DNA from: Alphaproteobacteria bacterium
GTDB taxonomy: Bacteria > Pseudomonadota > Alphaproteobacteria > Thalassobaculales > Thalassobaculaceae
Length of the DNA: 43,485 nucleotides
Assembly: GCA_022822665.1 (NCBI GenBank)
Contig: JAJEAR010000010.1
Location: 1-43,485, forward strand
Reading direction: 5' to 3'
Shown here: positions 1 through 6,849 of the stretch, in pieces
Position numbering within the stretch: position 1 is the first letter of the stretch
Layout of the letters: every line of letters starts with the position of its first letter
Position numbers and translations under genes: made by a program
The notes under the pieces: generated by a model
The model's database searches: none
The model's input: the letters and a program-made list of their open reading frames with translations, nothing else
Told to the model about the DNA's origin: nothing

Positions 1-1
1 C

Positions 2-29
2 ATAATGCATAATCGGCACTTGCTGTCAA
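2..29 (-). promoter_or_regulatory. Possible sigma70-type promoter reading leftward out of the window
   Basis: On the minus strand a perfect TTGACA (29 down to 24) is followed after 16 bases by CATTAT (7 down to 2), four of six matches to TATAAT. The first 60 bases are AT-rich compared with the surroundings. Any transcript would leave the window at its left edge, so the target gene cannot be seen. This rests on motif matching only. Confidence 0.3.
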
Positions 30-110
30 CAGATAAAGTCATATTTACATGGGTACAATCAATGGCCCAAAAGCCCGAAAAAATCCCGCCAGGTCACTGA
101 CTTGGCTCGA

Positions 111-590
111 ATGTCAGCTGGGATTCAGGGGGAACTTCGGGCTAAATGGGCGGTCCTGTTCTCGCCGGGCTTCGCGGATGCGCCGGCCCTGTCAGTCCTG
201 ACCCCGTTTGCCGGACTGCGCATGAAGACCGCATCGGTCGAGCACGCGTTCCGCAAGCTTGATCCCAACAACTTCCACAACGAGGTATTCGTGCCCGGCG
301 AGTATGTGTCTTCGCCGACACGGGTCAGGGCACGTTGTGTCGCCTTCGGCAAGGTGTACTGCCTTCGCGACCAGGCGATCGGCCGGGACCAGGGACAGAT
401 GATCCTCGGGTTCGGCGACACGGCCGAGGAAGCGGCCAGGCGCTGGAAGGCAGTGGTCGGGATCCTGGAGGAGATGGAGGCCGGCAAGACCACCACCGAA
501 CTCAGGCACGGCTGCCCGATCAGGGTCGGGGAAACCCGGGCCTACACCTGCATCGGCGAGAACGCCGGCGCGAGGGCCCGCGGGTCGTAA
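111..590 (+). CDS. Hypothetical protein, unrecognised
   Basis: This open frame encodes about 159 residues with the high GC third positions of real genes in this window. An in-frame TTG lies three codons upstream at 102, and a stop at 3-5 closes the frame, so it is not a continuation from outside the window. No clear ribosome site is visible. I do not recognise the family. The product is soluble-looking, with no signal peptide or membrane helix. The middle part (about residues 65-125) looks most protein-like, with a strand-rich stretch followed by an amphipathic helix ending in EEMEAGK. It sits at the edge of an eroded mobile region and may itself be a fragment. Confidence 0.45.
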   Translation: MSAGIQGELRAKWAVLFSPGFADAPALSVLTPFAGLRMKTASVEHAFRKLDPNNFHNEVFVPGEYVSSPTRVRARCVAFGKVYCLRDQAIGRDQGQMILGFGDTAEEAARRWKAVVGILEEMEAGKTTTELRHGCPIRVGETRAYTCIGENAGARARGS

Positions 591-741
591 TCGGGTTCGG
601 GGCTTATCAATGACACGCACTCAACTCCCGATCGGATTCCGTGAAAGCCTGCAGTCATGCAGATCGGGCTGCGACAGGTCTCTGCGGAGGCCGTGGAATG
701 GTTCACCAGGACCAGCAAGGGCGGGAACCTGACGCGGACCT

Positions 742-1020
742 CGCCTGCAAGCGAGCCGCGCAAACCGGAGAACTGGCCCCGCCGCTCGCGCAGCCGGGCG
801 GACCGGACTCGCGAAACCGGCCGGCGGGGAGGTCGTGGATGCCGTGTTCGAGGTCATCTCCGAGGCGCTGGCAGGCAGCGAGGAAATGCGGACCGTCGGG
901 TTCGGTGTGACAAACCATCCCACCCGCACCTGGCGTATTCCCTGCTATTGCTCGGTTTGGGCGGCGAATGCCGACTGGCCCCGCTTCGAGCGGGCGGAGA
1001 TTCCGGTCCGGGTGCAGACC
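742..1020 (+). pseudogene. Degraded HU-family DNA-binding protein gene
   Basis: Translated pieces match the histone-like HU/IHF fold. One frame gives a helix resembling HU residues 4-14 (DLACKRAAQTG, about 742-774). A second frame, from about 772, gives TGLAKPAGGEVVDAVFEVIS, the typical first helices, then a GFG turn at the position of the HU beta-arm entry. An RTWRIP stretch recalls the conserved arm RTGRNP, and a poor match to the C-terminal helix ends near 1020. The frame change, the lost arm residues and the absent start show that it is not functional. HU genes are carried by many genomic islands, which fits the surrounding integrase debris. Confidence 0.6.
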
Positions 1021-1110
1021 GAGGCAAATCTGCTGGTGGAAGGAGCGTGGAACGCGTCTGCTCCTCTCTTGTCTCGACTGGAGGTCTGCCAATTGGTACG
1101 TCGCGAAGTA

Positions 1111-1464
1111 TCAGGAACGGCGTCCTGTTTCGCCTGATAGTACTGGCTGTTCCTCGTCACCGAGGCCGCAGAGATGGACAGGCGAGCGCCCGGGAAACTG
1201 GACGACCAAATCAAGACGACCACCCATAGCTTCGACATAGCTCCGAAGGGTGGAGATCATGAGATCGCTGCGCTTTTCCATCTTGGCGATGGTTGCCTGG
1301 CGGATACCCAGCGTTTCAGCGAGCTGAACCTGCGTCAGCGCCTTGGCTTTCCGCAATTGCTGGAGAGTCAAAAACTCCTGATGCAGCCGCTCGGTTTCTG
1401 CGTGAATGCGCTCCCGACGCGCAGGGGCGAGCGTGGACATCTTGGCTTTCAGGGTCGTTGGCAT
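1111..1464 (-). CDS. XRE/HigA-type antitoxin, helix-turn-helix
   Basis: About 117 residues starting at MPTTLKAKM. The central part is a Cro/C1-type helix-turn-helix: LTQVQLAETLGIRQATIAKM, followed by a segment ending in STLRSYVEAMGGRL. This arrangement is typical of antitoxins paired with Gp49/HigB-like (DUF891) toxins. The product should bind DNA and, in an intact system, neutralise and co-repress the toxin. The gene begins 10 bases after the stop of the upstream toxin remnant, the normal toxin-first order for this family. An upstream in-frame ATG at 1509 lies inside the toxin frame and is less likely. The antitoxin appears complete, with a slightly long tail, while its toxin has lost its core. 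Confidence 0.8.
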   Translation of the reverse strand: MPTTLKAKMSTLAPARRERIHAETERLHQEFLTLQQLRKAKALTQVQLAETLGIRQATIAKMEKRSDLMISTLRSYVEAMGGRLDLVVQFPGRSPVHLCGLGDEEQPVLSGETGRRS

Positions 1465-1474
1465 CGGCCTATCC

Positions 1475-1653
1475 TCACATCGTATCGAGATGGTGGTCGA
1501 AGCGTTCATCGGCCCTGGCTATGAGCTGCCGGTAAAACCGTTTCTCGCTGACGCCGGACTTGTTGCCGGCTGCCAGAAGGATTGCCTGGCGATCAGGGCC
1601 GAAGGCGAAGAGGACGCGGCAGACGCGTTAAAGAACGCGACGATCCACGCCAT
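1475..1653 (-). pseudogene. Gp49/HigB-like (DUF891) toxin, internally deleted
   Basis: The ATG at 1653 begins MAWIVAFF, like the start of Gp49-type RelE-superfamily toxins. Within about 12 codons the reading jumps to another frame that gives the family's C-terminus: RVLFAFGPDRQAILLAAGNK, then SGVSEKRFYRQLIARADERF, ending in TGA at 1475. Roughly 60 residues of the normal ~110-120-residue protein are missing between the two parts and the frames do not match, so the mRNA-cleaving toxin cannot be made. The start, the stop and the short spacing to the antitoxin survive, so the deletion lies inside the gene. Confidence 0.75.
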
Positions 1654-1672
1654 GGTTCACAATAGCACAACA

Positions 1673-1694
1673 GCTATATAGCCATCAGGCTATA
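1673..1694. promoter_or_regulatory. Palindromes upstream of the decayed toxin-antitoxin pair
   Basis: GCTATATAGC (1673-1682) is a perfect 10-base palindrome. It overlaps TATAGC-N6-GCTATA (1677-1694), an inverted repeat with 6-base arms. The sites lie about 20-40 bases before the toxin start at 1653, where an HTH antitoxin normally binds its own promoter. The AT-rich arms could also supply a -10 element. Role inferred from position. Confidence 0.4.
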
Positions 1695-2150
1695 TTCCCT
1701 GATCCCCTGGGTGCCCGTGCGAAACACCGGATCGTTGGCCTGCCAGATCAAGACCGTCTGGCGTCCAAATTGAAGCCGCATGGTACCGGTGGAGTGGGCG
1801 CAGCAAGATCGCCCTGCAACGTCTGCGTGAAAGGGCCGGCGCTGCAAACGGTTTGTGGTGGTTCCGACTTCTGAAGCAAAACCCGGTCCGGGAGCGATCC
1901 CGAGAGCACTCAGGGCCGGCGTGCCGGCACGTTCCCCCTCCCGTCAGTCCGATGGTGGCGCACAATCCCGGCCTTGCCTGCGGTCGGCTGGATACCATTC
2001 TGCCGGGTCGGAGCCACTGCGAAGGGACAGCAGCAGTTCACGCGCAACGACATTCCCGGCCGGGAGAACCTGCGGGAGCCGGAGGATGCGTCCGAAGCCG
2101 CGCCTTGCGACTGGAGACTGATCTGGACAGCCCGGCTCCCCGCTTCTCCG
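1695..2150. other. Stretch without a recognisable gene
   Basis: Several short frames are open on both strands, but none shows a convincing start, ribosome site or recognisable domain. I see no RNA gene and no clear repeat. It is probably decayed island DNA. Confidence 0.4.
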
Positions 2151-2159
2151 TGCTATACT
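2151..2159 (+). promoter_or_regulatory. Extended -10 promoter for the nucleotidyltransferase gene
   Basis: TGCTATACT matches the extended -10 pattern TGnTATAAT closely. No good -35 hexamer is present at the right distance, which extended -10 promoters tolerate. Transcription would begin near 2166 and give a leader of about 38 bases before the ATG at 2204. Confidence 0.4.
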
Positions 2160-2203
2160 GACCGCGCTCCCGAGCCTTCGCGGTTCCAGCAGCGAGGCGT
2201 CGC

Positions 2204-3220
2204 ATGTCTGTTGTCATCACCGAACTCACCGAACGGGACTTGGTCGCCGCCTGTCAGAAGGCCGTGAGCCAGTGGCCGCGCGCCAGGGCCGCGGTCCTGT
2301 TCGGCAGTCGAGCGCGTGGAACGGCACACCCGCACAGTGACTGGGACATAGCAATCGTGCTCGAGGGCAACGAGCCCCGCCACCCAGGCTTGGCGACGTC
2401 GGTGTTTCCGCGATCGGAGTTGCCTGACGCCCTTGTCCGCATCGATGCCTGGGCGCTGTCCGAGGACGACCTGCGGCGGCGCTGCCGTGTCCTCGGCACC
2501 CTGCCCTACGCCGTCTGCCGCGACGGCAAGGTGCTCGCGGGCGAATGGGCCAAGCCGGGTCCGGAGCAGATGGAGGGGGCGAGCGCCGTGAACCCGGAAG
2601 ACTGGGCCAGCAGGATGAGGCTGGTGATGGTGAAGGTCCACGCCGCCCTCACCCCGATCGACGCCATGGCGGGGAGTGGGACCTGGGCCGTCAGCGGTGG
2701 ACACTGCAGCGTCTTGCTGCAGACCACCGCCGATGCTGCCGAGCTGCTGGTCAAGGCAGCGATCGAGCGGCGCGGCGTGCCCGCCGACCGCAGCCATGAC
2801 ATTGCCGGACTGGCCGCCGAGTTCGCTGCACAACGCCCGAATGAACACGCGCTAGCACGGCGGATGGCAGCACTGAACGGTGACAGCCGCGGGCATCATG
2901 TGGCGATGTACGAATTCCGGCCGCCTGCGGTGCCGGATGTCGAAGCCGCCATCAGGCGCCTTGCCGGAACACTTGATCTCTGGGCATCCGAGATCGAGCC
3001 GGGTACCGACGGCATGGCAGCGCAGTTGCCGGGACTGGCCCGGATTGCAGCCGATCAGGCGGCCGCGTGGCCCAGCCTTTTGAGTTCACAGGTGAAACCG
3101 AAGACAGACGAGGGTCATCCGGCCCAGGCTGCGGTGGAAGCAGCGCTTGAGGGCCGTCGGGCGCTGGCCGACGCGATCGCCTCGTTCCGCGACGGGATGC
3201 AGCGTGTGGTGGACCCGTAG
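2204..3220 (+). CDS. Single-chain MNT nucleotidyltransferase with HEPN-like C-terminal domain
   Basis: A 338-residue protein. Residues 28-50 carry the minimal nucleotidyltransferase signature: GSRARG at 34-39 and D46-W-D48, matching GSx10DxD, which binds metal and NTP. Residues about 120-260 look like an all-helical HEPN-type domain, with a helix pair and an RGVPADRSHDI turn resembling the LKA-type helix and THdl loop of HEPN proteins. In known MntA-HepT pairs the two halves are separate proteins and the nucleotidyltransferase AMPylates the HEPN toxin; here they are one chain. I do not see a clean RX4HXY motif; the nearest candidate is SRGHHVAMY near residue 228. The function is therefore uncertain: toxin-antitoxin, defence, or a self-modifying enzyme. 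A deleted paralogue lies at 14737-15010. Confidence 0.75.
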   Translation: MSVVITELTERDLVAACQKAVSQWPRARAAVLFGSRARGTAHPHSDWDIAIVLEGNEPRHPGLATSVFPRSELPDALVRIDAWALSEDDLRRRCRVLGTLPYAVCRDGKVLAGEWAKPGPEQMEGASAVNPEDWASRMRLVMVKVHAALTPIDAMAGSGTWAVSGGHCSVLLQTTADAAELLVKAAIERRGVPADRSHDIAGLAAEFAAQRPNEHALARRMAALNGDSRGHHVAMYEFRPPAVPDVEAAIRRLAGTLDLWASEIEPGTDGMAAQLPGLARIAADQAAAWPSLLSSQVKPKTDEGHPAQAAVEAALEGRRALADAIASFRDGMQRVVDP

Positions 3221-3341
3221 CCCTAGGCCGGGAAGGGTCGGTTCGACATGCCCTATCCAAATGCTCCCTTGTCGAAACCCTTGGCCTCAAGCCCGCGCGT
3301 GACCGCGAGCGTGCCGAGCGGAACCTCTGCCGTCCCCGGAC

Positions 3342-3539
3342 CATGGGCCGTACAATCCGGCCACTGAAGCCGGAATCCACGCAGCGATTGCGTCACAAGG
3401 CCAGCTCGCCGCGATCGGGGTACCCTTCATCTCGAACGCAACCGACCAGGAGTCGTGGCCGGCTCGGGAGGGCGGTTGGTGGTCAACGACCATCCGTCCC
3501 GGTAACCCGTCGGTCGAACGGCGAGGGGCTGTCTTGTAA
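3342..3539 (+). other. Orphan coding-like fragment without a start
   Basis: One frame is open for about 65 codons from HGPYNPATEAGI, through GQLAAIGVPFISNATDQES, to a TAA at 3537-3539. It has no ATG, GTG or TTG that would make a sensible start, and I do not recognise it. It may be the tail of a lost gene or chance. The rest of the space between 3221 and 3533 shows nothing else. Confidence 0.25.
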
Positions 3540-3565
3540 CGCGCGTATCGAAAATCGATATATCG
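3534..3565 (+). promoter_or_regulatory. higBA promoter with overlapping operator palindromes
   Basis: TATCGA-AAA-TCGATA (3546-3560) is a perfect 6-base-arm inverted repeat, and CGATATATCG (3556-3565) is a second, overlapping palindrome. A TTGTAA at 3534-3539 is followed after 18 bases by ATATAT, so the repeats cover the likely -10 region. HigA-type antitoxins repress their operon by binding such palindromes. The block ends four bases before the higB ATG at 3570. Confidence 0.5.
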
Positions 3566-3569
3566 GTCC

Positions 3570-3842
3570 ATGAACCAGAGCTTTCGCTGCGGGGAGACCG
3601 AACGACTTGCCGGAGGTTTCCGCGTGCGTCGGTTCGAGAGCATCGAGCGGGCAGCCCGACGCAAGCTTGCGCAGTTGAACGCCGCTACGACCCTGACCTT
3701 TCTGCGCGTTCCGCCTGGCAATCATCTTGAGGCACTGCGAGGCGACCGCGCCGGCCAGTACAGCATCCGGATCAACGACCGCTGGAGGCTCTGCTTCCGC
3801 TTTGCCGATGGCGATGCCCGCGATGTCGAAATCGTGGATTGA
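3570..3842 (+). CDS. higB: HigB toxin, RelE superfamily
   Basis: A 90-residue protein with the HigB/killer-protein pattern. It has an early SFRCGETE stretch, the helix RRFESIERAARRKLAQLNAA, the loop LRVPPGNHLEAL, and the C-terminal core GQYSIRINDRWRLCFRF followed by DVEIVD. HigB binds the ribosome and cuts translating mRNA; the basic and aromatic residues of the IND-WRL-FRF core form its active surface. The family usually ends in DYH; here translation stops after EIVD, a two-residue truncation that may or may not matter. higA follows after 25 bases, the usual toxin-first order, so the pair looks intact. Its promoter region carries palindromic sites. Confidence 0.88.
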   Translation: MNQSFRCGETERLAGGFRVRRFESIERAARRKLAQLNAATTLTFLRVPPGNHLEALRGDRAGQYSIRINDRWRLCFRFADGDARDVEIVD

Positions 3843-3867
3843 ACGAGCACTGCTTGAGGAGACGACG

Positions 3868-4161
3868 ATGACGAGACTGAAGCCGGTCCACCCCGGAGAG
3901 GTGCTCAAACATGATTTCATGGAGCCTTTCTCGCTATCGGCAACGGCGCTCGCACATGCAATCGGCGTGACGCCAGCGCGGATCAGCGAGATCGTGCGCG
4001 GTAGTCGTGGCATCACGGCCGAAACGGCTCTCCGCCTTGCCCGGTATTTCGGCACCGATGCCGAGAGCTGGATGAACCTTCAGCAACACTACGAACTCGC
4101 ATGTGCGAGCCGCGATGTCGCCAAAGCCCTTCGTGCAATTCGACCCCGCGACGCCGCGTAA
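3868..4161 (+). CDS. higA: HigA antitoxin, XRE family
   Basis: A 97-residue protein starting MTRLKPVHPGEVLK, the hallmark HPGE-L opening of HigA. Residues about 20-75 form the helix-turn-helix, including ATALAHAIGVTPARISEIV, RGSRGITAETALRLARYFG and the following WMNLQQHYEL segment. The protein should bind and neutralise HigB and repress the operon. The upstream extension of this frame overlaps higB out of frame and is not used; the sequence GAGGAGACGACG just before the ATG supplies a ribosome site. Together with 3570-3842 this is one of two apparently complete toxin-antitoxin pairs in the window. Confidence 0.9.
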   Translation: MTRLKPVHPGEVLKHDFMEPFSLSATALAHAIGVTPARISEIVRGSRGITAETALRLARYFGTDAESWMNLQQHYELACASRDVAKALRAIRPRDAA

Positions 4162-4212
4162 CGCTCGCACAACAGGCCGGTCCGGCGGGCCCAGTCGCGA
4201 GGAGCTTCGCCA

Positions 4213-5313
4213 TCAGAAGCCGATCCTATGGTGCCGAAGGTGCCTGGCCATTTTCCTCGCGCGGCCTTCGCTGCGCATCAGGTCGAGGTAGACCTGCACT
4301 GCGCCCGCCAGCCAGATCCCGTTGACGCACTCTCGAAACAGCAACTCGCCGGGCGACCTGACCTTGATGACCGCGAGGTTTGCGCCGTGGTCAACCACTC
4401 GGGCATCCAGTGCGCCGAGTACACCGTCCGCTGCCGGGCCGTCCTGCAGCCGACATCGCACCTGGGCGACAGTCGACAGGAACGGTGCGTACCGTTGCCC
4501 TGCCGCTTCATGAGTGATCGCGTACTCTGCCTTGCTCTGCGCGCAGACTTCGGCGAACTTCTCCACCAGCCCCTCAGCGCGCACGGACGGCACGAAGTAA
4601 CGCCGCATCGACAGCGGTCGCAGCACGGTCAGCTGGCCTACCCATGCATCCAGCAACGCACCCGGCTTCTGCAGATGGCGCTCCTTTCCCGGCCCCTGTC
4701 CGCGCGATGCCACCCATTCGAACTTCTCCAGTTCCGCCAGCACCTGCGAGGCCGTTGCGGGCGATACCCGGGCCTGCTTGGCGATATCCTTCACTCCGAA
4801 CCAATCGCGATTTCGCAGCAGGATCGCGTGCAGTACTTGCGCACGACGACCCGAAAACACGGAACGGATGGACCGCGACAGGCTTTTCGGGGGTGGCTTG
4901 TCCACAAACACGTAGATGTTGCCGGCGGGAAGAAACAGGCTGCCTCCGCTGTCGTAGTAGCCAACCCGCTCGTTCCTCAGCAACTCCCTGGCTCCGGGTG
5001 ATATCGATTGGGCGACCAGGAGTAACACCGCTCTTCGCCGTTCCCCCGGGCGCGGCGATCTCCGTGCGGATTCGCGGAACCGCCAAAGGATCTGCCGCGC
5101 GTCACGCGGATACACAACCTTCCTTATCTCAATCAGCAGGGTCACCGCCTCGTCACCCACCCGGAGGTCCACCTGAACGTCCTGTACTCGCTCGGGACCA
5201 TCCGGCTGTTCGACCCTGCTGGACTTCGCGCGCACCTCGGGCAGATCCCGTAGGGCTTCCAGGAAGCCATCGAGGAGCTGTCCTTCCTGTAGGTCCGAGC
5301 CAAGCATTGCCAT
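4213..5313 (-). CDS. AbiEi-like type IV antitoxin / winged-helix regulator, orphan
   Basis: A 366-residue protein. Residues about 165-215 contain a winged helix-turn-helix (VKDIAKQARVSPATASQVLA, then LEKFEWV), and the C-terminal part, including the tail VYLDLMRSEGRAR, is like that of AbiEi-type antitoxins. The N-terminal 150 residues are mixed alpha/beta and may be nuclease-like or DNA-binding; I do not assign them. AbiEi normally represses and counteracts AbiEii, a nucleotidyltransferase toxin encoded directly downstream. Here the downstream side is occupied at once by higBA on the other strand, so no AbiEii partner exists locally. Upstream, three palindromes suggest autoregulation. It could be a solitary antitoxin or a regulator recruited for another purpose. 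Confidence 0.65.
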   Translation of the reverse strand: MAMLGSDLQEGQLLDGFLEALRDLPEVRAKSSRVEQPDGPERVQDVQVDLRVGDEAVTLLIEIRKVVYPRDARQILWRFRESARRSPRPGERRRAVLLLVAQSISPGARELLRNERVGYYDSGGSLFLPAGNIYVFVDKPPPKSLSRSIRSVFSGRRAQVLHAILLRNRDWFGVKDIAKQARVSPATASQVLAELEKFEWVASRGQGPGKERHLQKPGALLDAWVGQLTVLRPLSMRRYFVPSVRAEGLVEKFAEVCAQSKAEYAITHEAAGQRYAPFLSTVAQVRCRLQDGPAADGVLGALDARVVDHGANLAVIKVRSPGELLFRECVNGIWLAGAVQVYLDLMRSEGRARKMARHLRHHRIGF

Positions 5314-5324
5314 TTCTCAACTAT

Positions 5325-5394
5325 TTTGCTGTGCAGCAAATATCCATTCAATCGCATATATTTTGGGAATTCCCAATATTCGCTGCGCAGTGAA
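5325..5394. promoter_or_regulatory. Paired palindromes upstream of the AbiEi-like gene
   Basis: TTTGCTG-TG-CAGCAAA (5325-5340) is a perfect 7-base-arm inverted repeat. TTCGCTG-CG-CAGTGAA (5379-5394) is a second copy with one arm mismatch; both share GCTGnGCAG. Between them, TTGGGAATTCCCAA (5363-5376) is a perfect 14-base palindrome. The nearest site is 12 bases from the ATG at 5313. AbiEi proteins repress their promoters through inverted repeats, so these are likely operators of this gene. The block is much more AT-rich than its flanks. Confidence 0.5.
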
Positions 5395-5759
5395 CATTGG
5401 AAACGAGGACGAGAAGGTCGAGACCCGGTGCCAATCGTTTCGCGTTTCCCGGGCCGAACTCCCACTGCGCGAGCGCGTTTTCAGTGCCAGCCGCGCGCCA
5501 GCACACCGCTGTCGGGGTTGCCCGGGCCGGCCTGGAGGTCCGCTGCGGTCGAAGTGGCGGTCATGCAGTCCCCCCGGCTTCGGACAGCGCCTGAGCCAAG
5601 ATCGCCCTCGTGTGCGCTTCGTTTGCTCCAAAGCGACCCACTTCGGTAACGTACTGTTTTATGGCCCTATTCTGGCCGGTGCCAAGAACAGAGACTGTCT
5701 CCATTGCGTGATCGACGGCAACACCCTGAGCGCGTTCGGGCCGCGCGTTGGTGCTGCCG
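5395..5759. other. Stretch without a recognisable gene
   Basis: Only short overlapping frames without starts or recognisable domains. The right part may be further decayed integrase sequence leading into the fragment at 5760, but I cannot align it. Confidence 0.35.
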
Positions 5760-5912
5760 AATTGCGCACGCCGCCGCCGATGGAACCCAGGCGCCGCACG
5801 CGGTCATGGAAGCGGCGATTGCGCATACAGTCAGGAACCGGGCCGAGGCCGCCTGCGCACGCGGCGGTCTCTTCGAGAAGCGGTGAGCGCCGATGGAGTC
5901 CGGTCAAGGACG
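5760..5912 (+). pseudogene. Integrase remnant, C-terminal end only
   Basis: One frame reads GTQAPHAVMEAAIAHTVRN, then RAEAACARGG-LFEKR, a stop, and A-PMESG. This matches the end of P4-type tyrosine integrases, where HxVxExALAH is followed by EAAYRRxDLFEKRRxLMDxW. The stop at 5884-5886 replaces an Arg codon of the usual RR pair. Nothing upstream gives the rest of the catalytic domain. The fragment points right, opposite to the N-terminal integrase fragment at 6850-7441. Confidence 0.55.
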
Positions 5913-6338
5913 CAGCGGGTGCTGCCATCGGAGATCCGGAACGCGGGCAAAATCGGAGTCGGTGGAAATCATGGTACAACCGTACTCTAGGGCGATCGCA
6001 GCATGCTGGGCGTCCGCGACCAACTTGCCAGTGGCCCCCGCGACCCGACACAACCGCTCGAGAATGGCCATGTGGTCCGGCCCCGGATCGACGATACGGG
6101 CGGTTGGGTGTTCCGTGAGCGAGGACACGAAGGCAAATGCCGTGTCCAGCGTGGAGGGCGGGTCGAACACGCGAGGATTGGTCACGATGCGAAGGAACCC
6201 GGAAAGGACCAGGACCGACAAGGCGAACGGTTCCGGTCCGGTCGCCATGCGCACGAGCCAATCCGCGTATCGGTGATAATCGGAGACCGTGTCCTCAACT
6301 TGCGCATAGATGAGGACATTGACATCCGGAAGCAGCAT
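5904..6338 (-). CDS. vapC: VapC-type PIN-domain ribonuclease toxin
   Basis: A 144-residue PIN-domain protein. The first acidic residue lies in MLLPDVNVLIYA (D5). The LVLSGFLRIVTNPRVF segment, the helix ADAQHAAIALEYGC and the final acidic cluster STDSDFARVP match the VapC subgroup of TA-system ribonuclease toxins. Such proteins cut tRNA or rRNA using metal bound by three or four acidic residues. The vapB gene ends six bases before this start, so the two are co-transcribed in the usual antitoxin-first order. The gene appears complete. Its last bases touch the integrase fragment on the other strand, which marks the edge of the retained module. Confidence 0.88.
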   Translation of the reverse strand: MLLPDVNVLIYAQVEDTVSDYHRYADWLVRMATGPEPFALSVLVLSGFLRIVTNPRVFDPPSTLDTAFAFVSSLTEHPTARIVDPGPDHMAILERLCRVAGATGKLVADAQHAAIALEYGCTMISTDSDFARVPDLRWQHPLRP

Positions 6339-6344
6339 GGCGAT

Positions 6345-6596
6345 TCAACGCTGGCCGTGACGGGCTTCATCGTCCTCCGCATCAAGCGCGCGCGGCCGGT
6401 CGAGATCGACACCCGGGCGCGGACGGACGCCGCGCACCGTCACCAGCCGGAAAGGGGGTGGCTCGACGCACTCTCGCTGCTTGAGAGCATCGTCCAGAGT
6501 TCTGGCAATGAACGCACTCACGCTGACGCCCCGAGCGGCCGCTTCCCGGCGCACCTGTCTGGCGAGCCGGTCGTCAAGGGAAATGGTCGTTCGCAT
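6345..6596 (-). CDS. vapB: VapB-type antitoxin, ribbon-helix-helix
   Basis: An 83-residue protein starting MRTTISLDDRLARQVRREAA, the typical ribbon-helix-helix opening of CopG/VapB antitoxins: a short strand that binds DNA followed by two helices (to about residue 40). The C-terminal half is proline- and arginine-rich and would be the disordered toxin-binding tail. An upstream in-frame start at 6617 adds seven residues but breaks the usual N-terminal strand, so the ATG at 6596 is preferred. It forms an operon with vapC, six bases apart. A candidate promoter lies just upstream at 6604-6632. Confidence 0.82.
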   Translation of the reverse strand: MRTTISLDDRLARQVRREAAARGVSVSAFIARTLDDALKQRECVEPPPFRLVTVRGVRPRPGVDLDRPRALDAEDDEARHGQR

Positions 6597-6603
6597 GGTG
6601 AAG

Positions 6604-6632
6604 AGAGTAAAGATCAAGCGTCACTGCATCAA
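6604..6632 (-). promoter_or_regulatory. Candidate vapBC promoter
   Basis: On the minus strand TTGATG (6632 down to 6627) is followed after 17 bases by TACTCT (6609 down to 6604). The predicted start would fall almost on the vapB ATG at 6596, implying a very short or absent leader. The -10 match is weak. Confidence 0.25.
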
Positions 6633-6849
6633 ATGCGACTGCGCAGGTTGGCTGCCACACCGTCCAGCCATTACGGTCCGCGCATGCGGCCGGACAGTTC
6701 ACCAGTGATCGCTCAAGCCGTGACTTGACCCCTCCCCACCTCCACTCCGAAGTGCAAGTTCGGGTCATGTCCGAAGCGAGAGCGTAGCTCGAGGCGCACC
6801 AAAGTCCTGCCCAGGCGCCCGCAAGTGTCATTGCGTTTTCCCCGACCGG

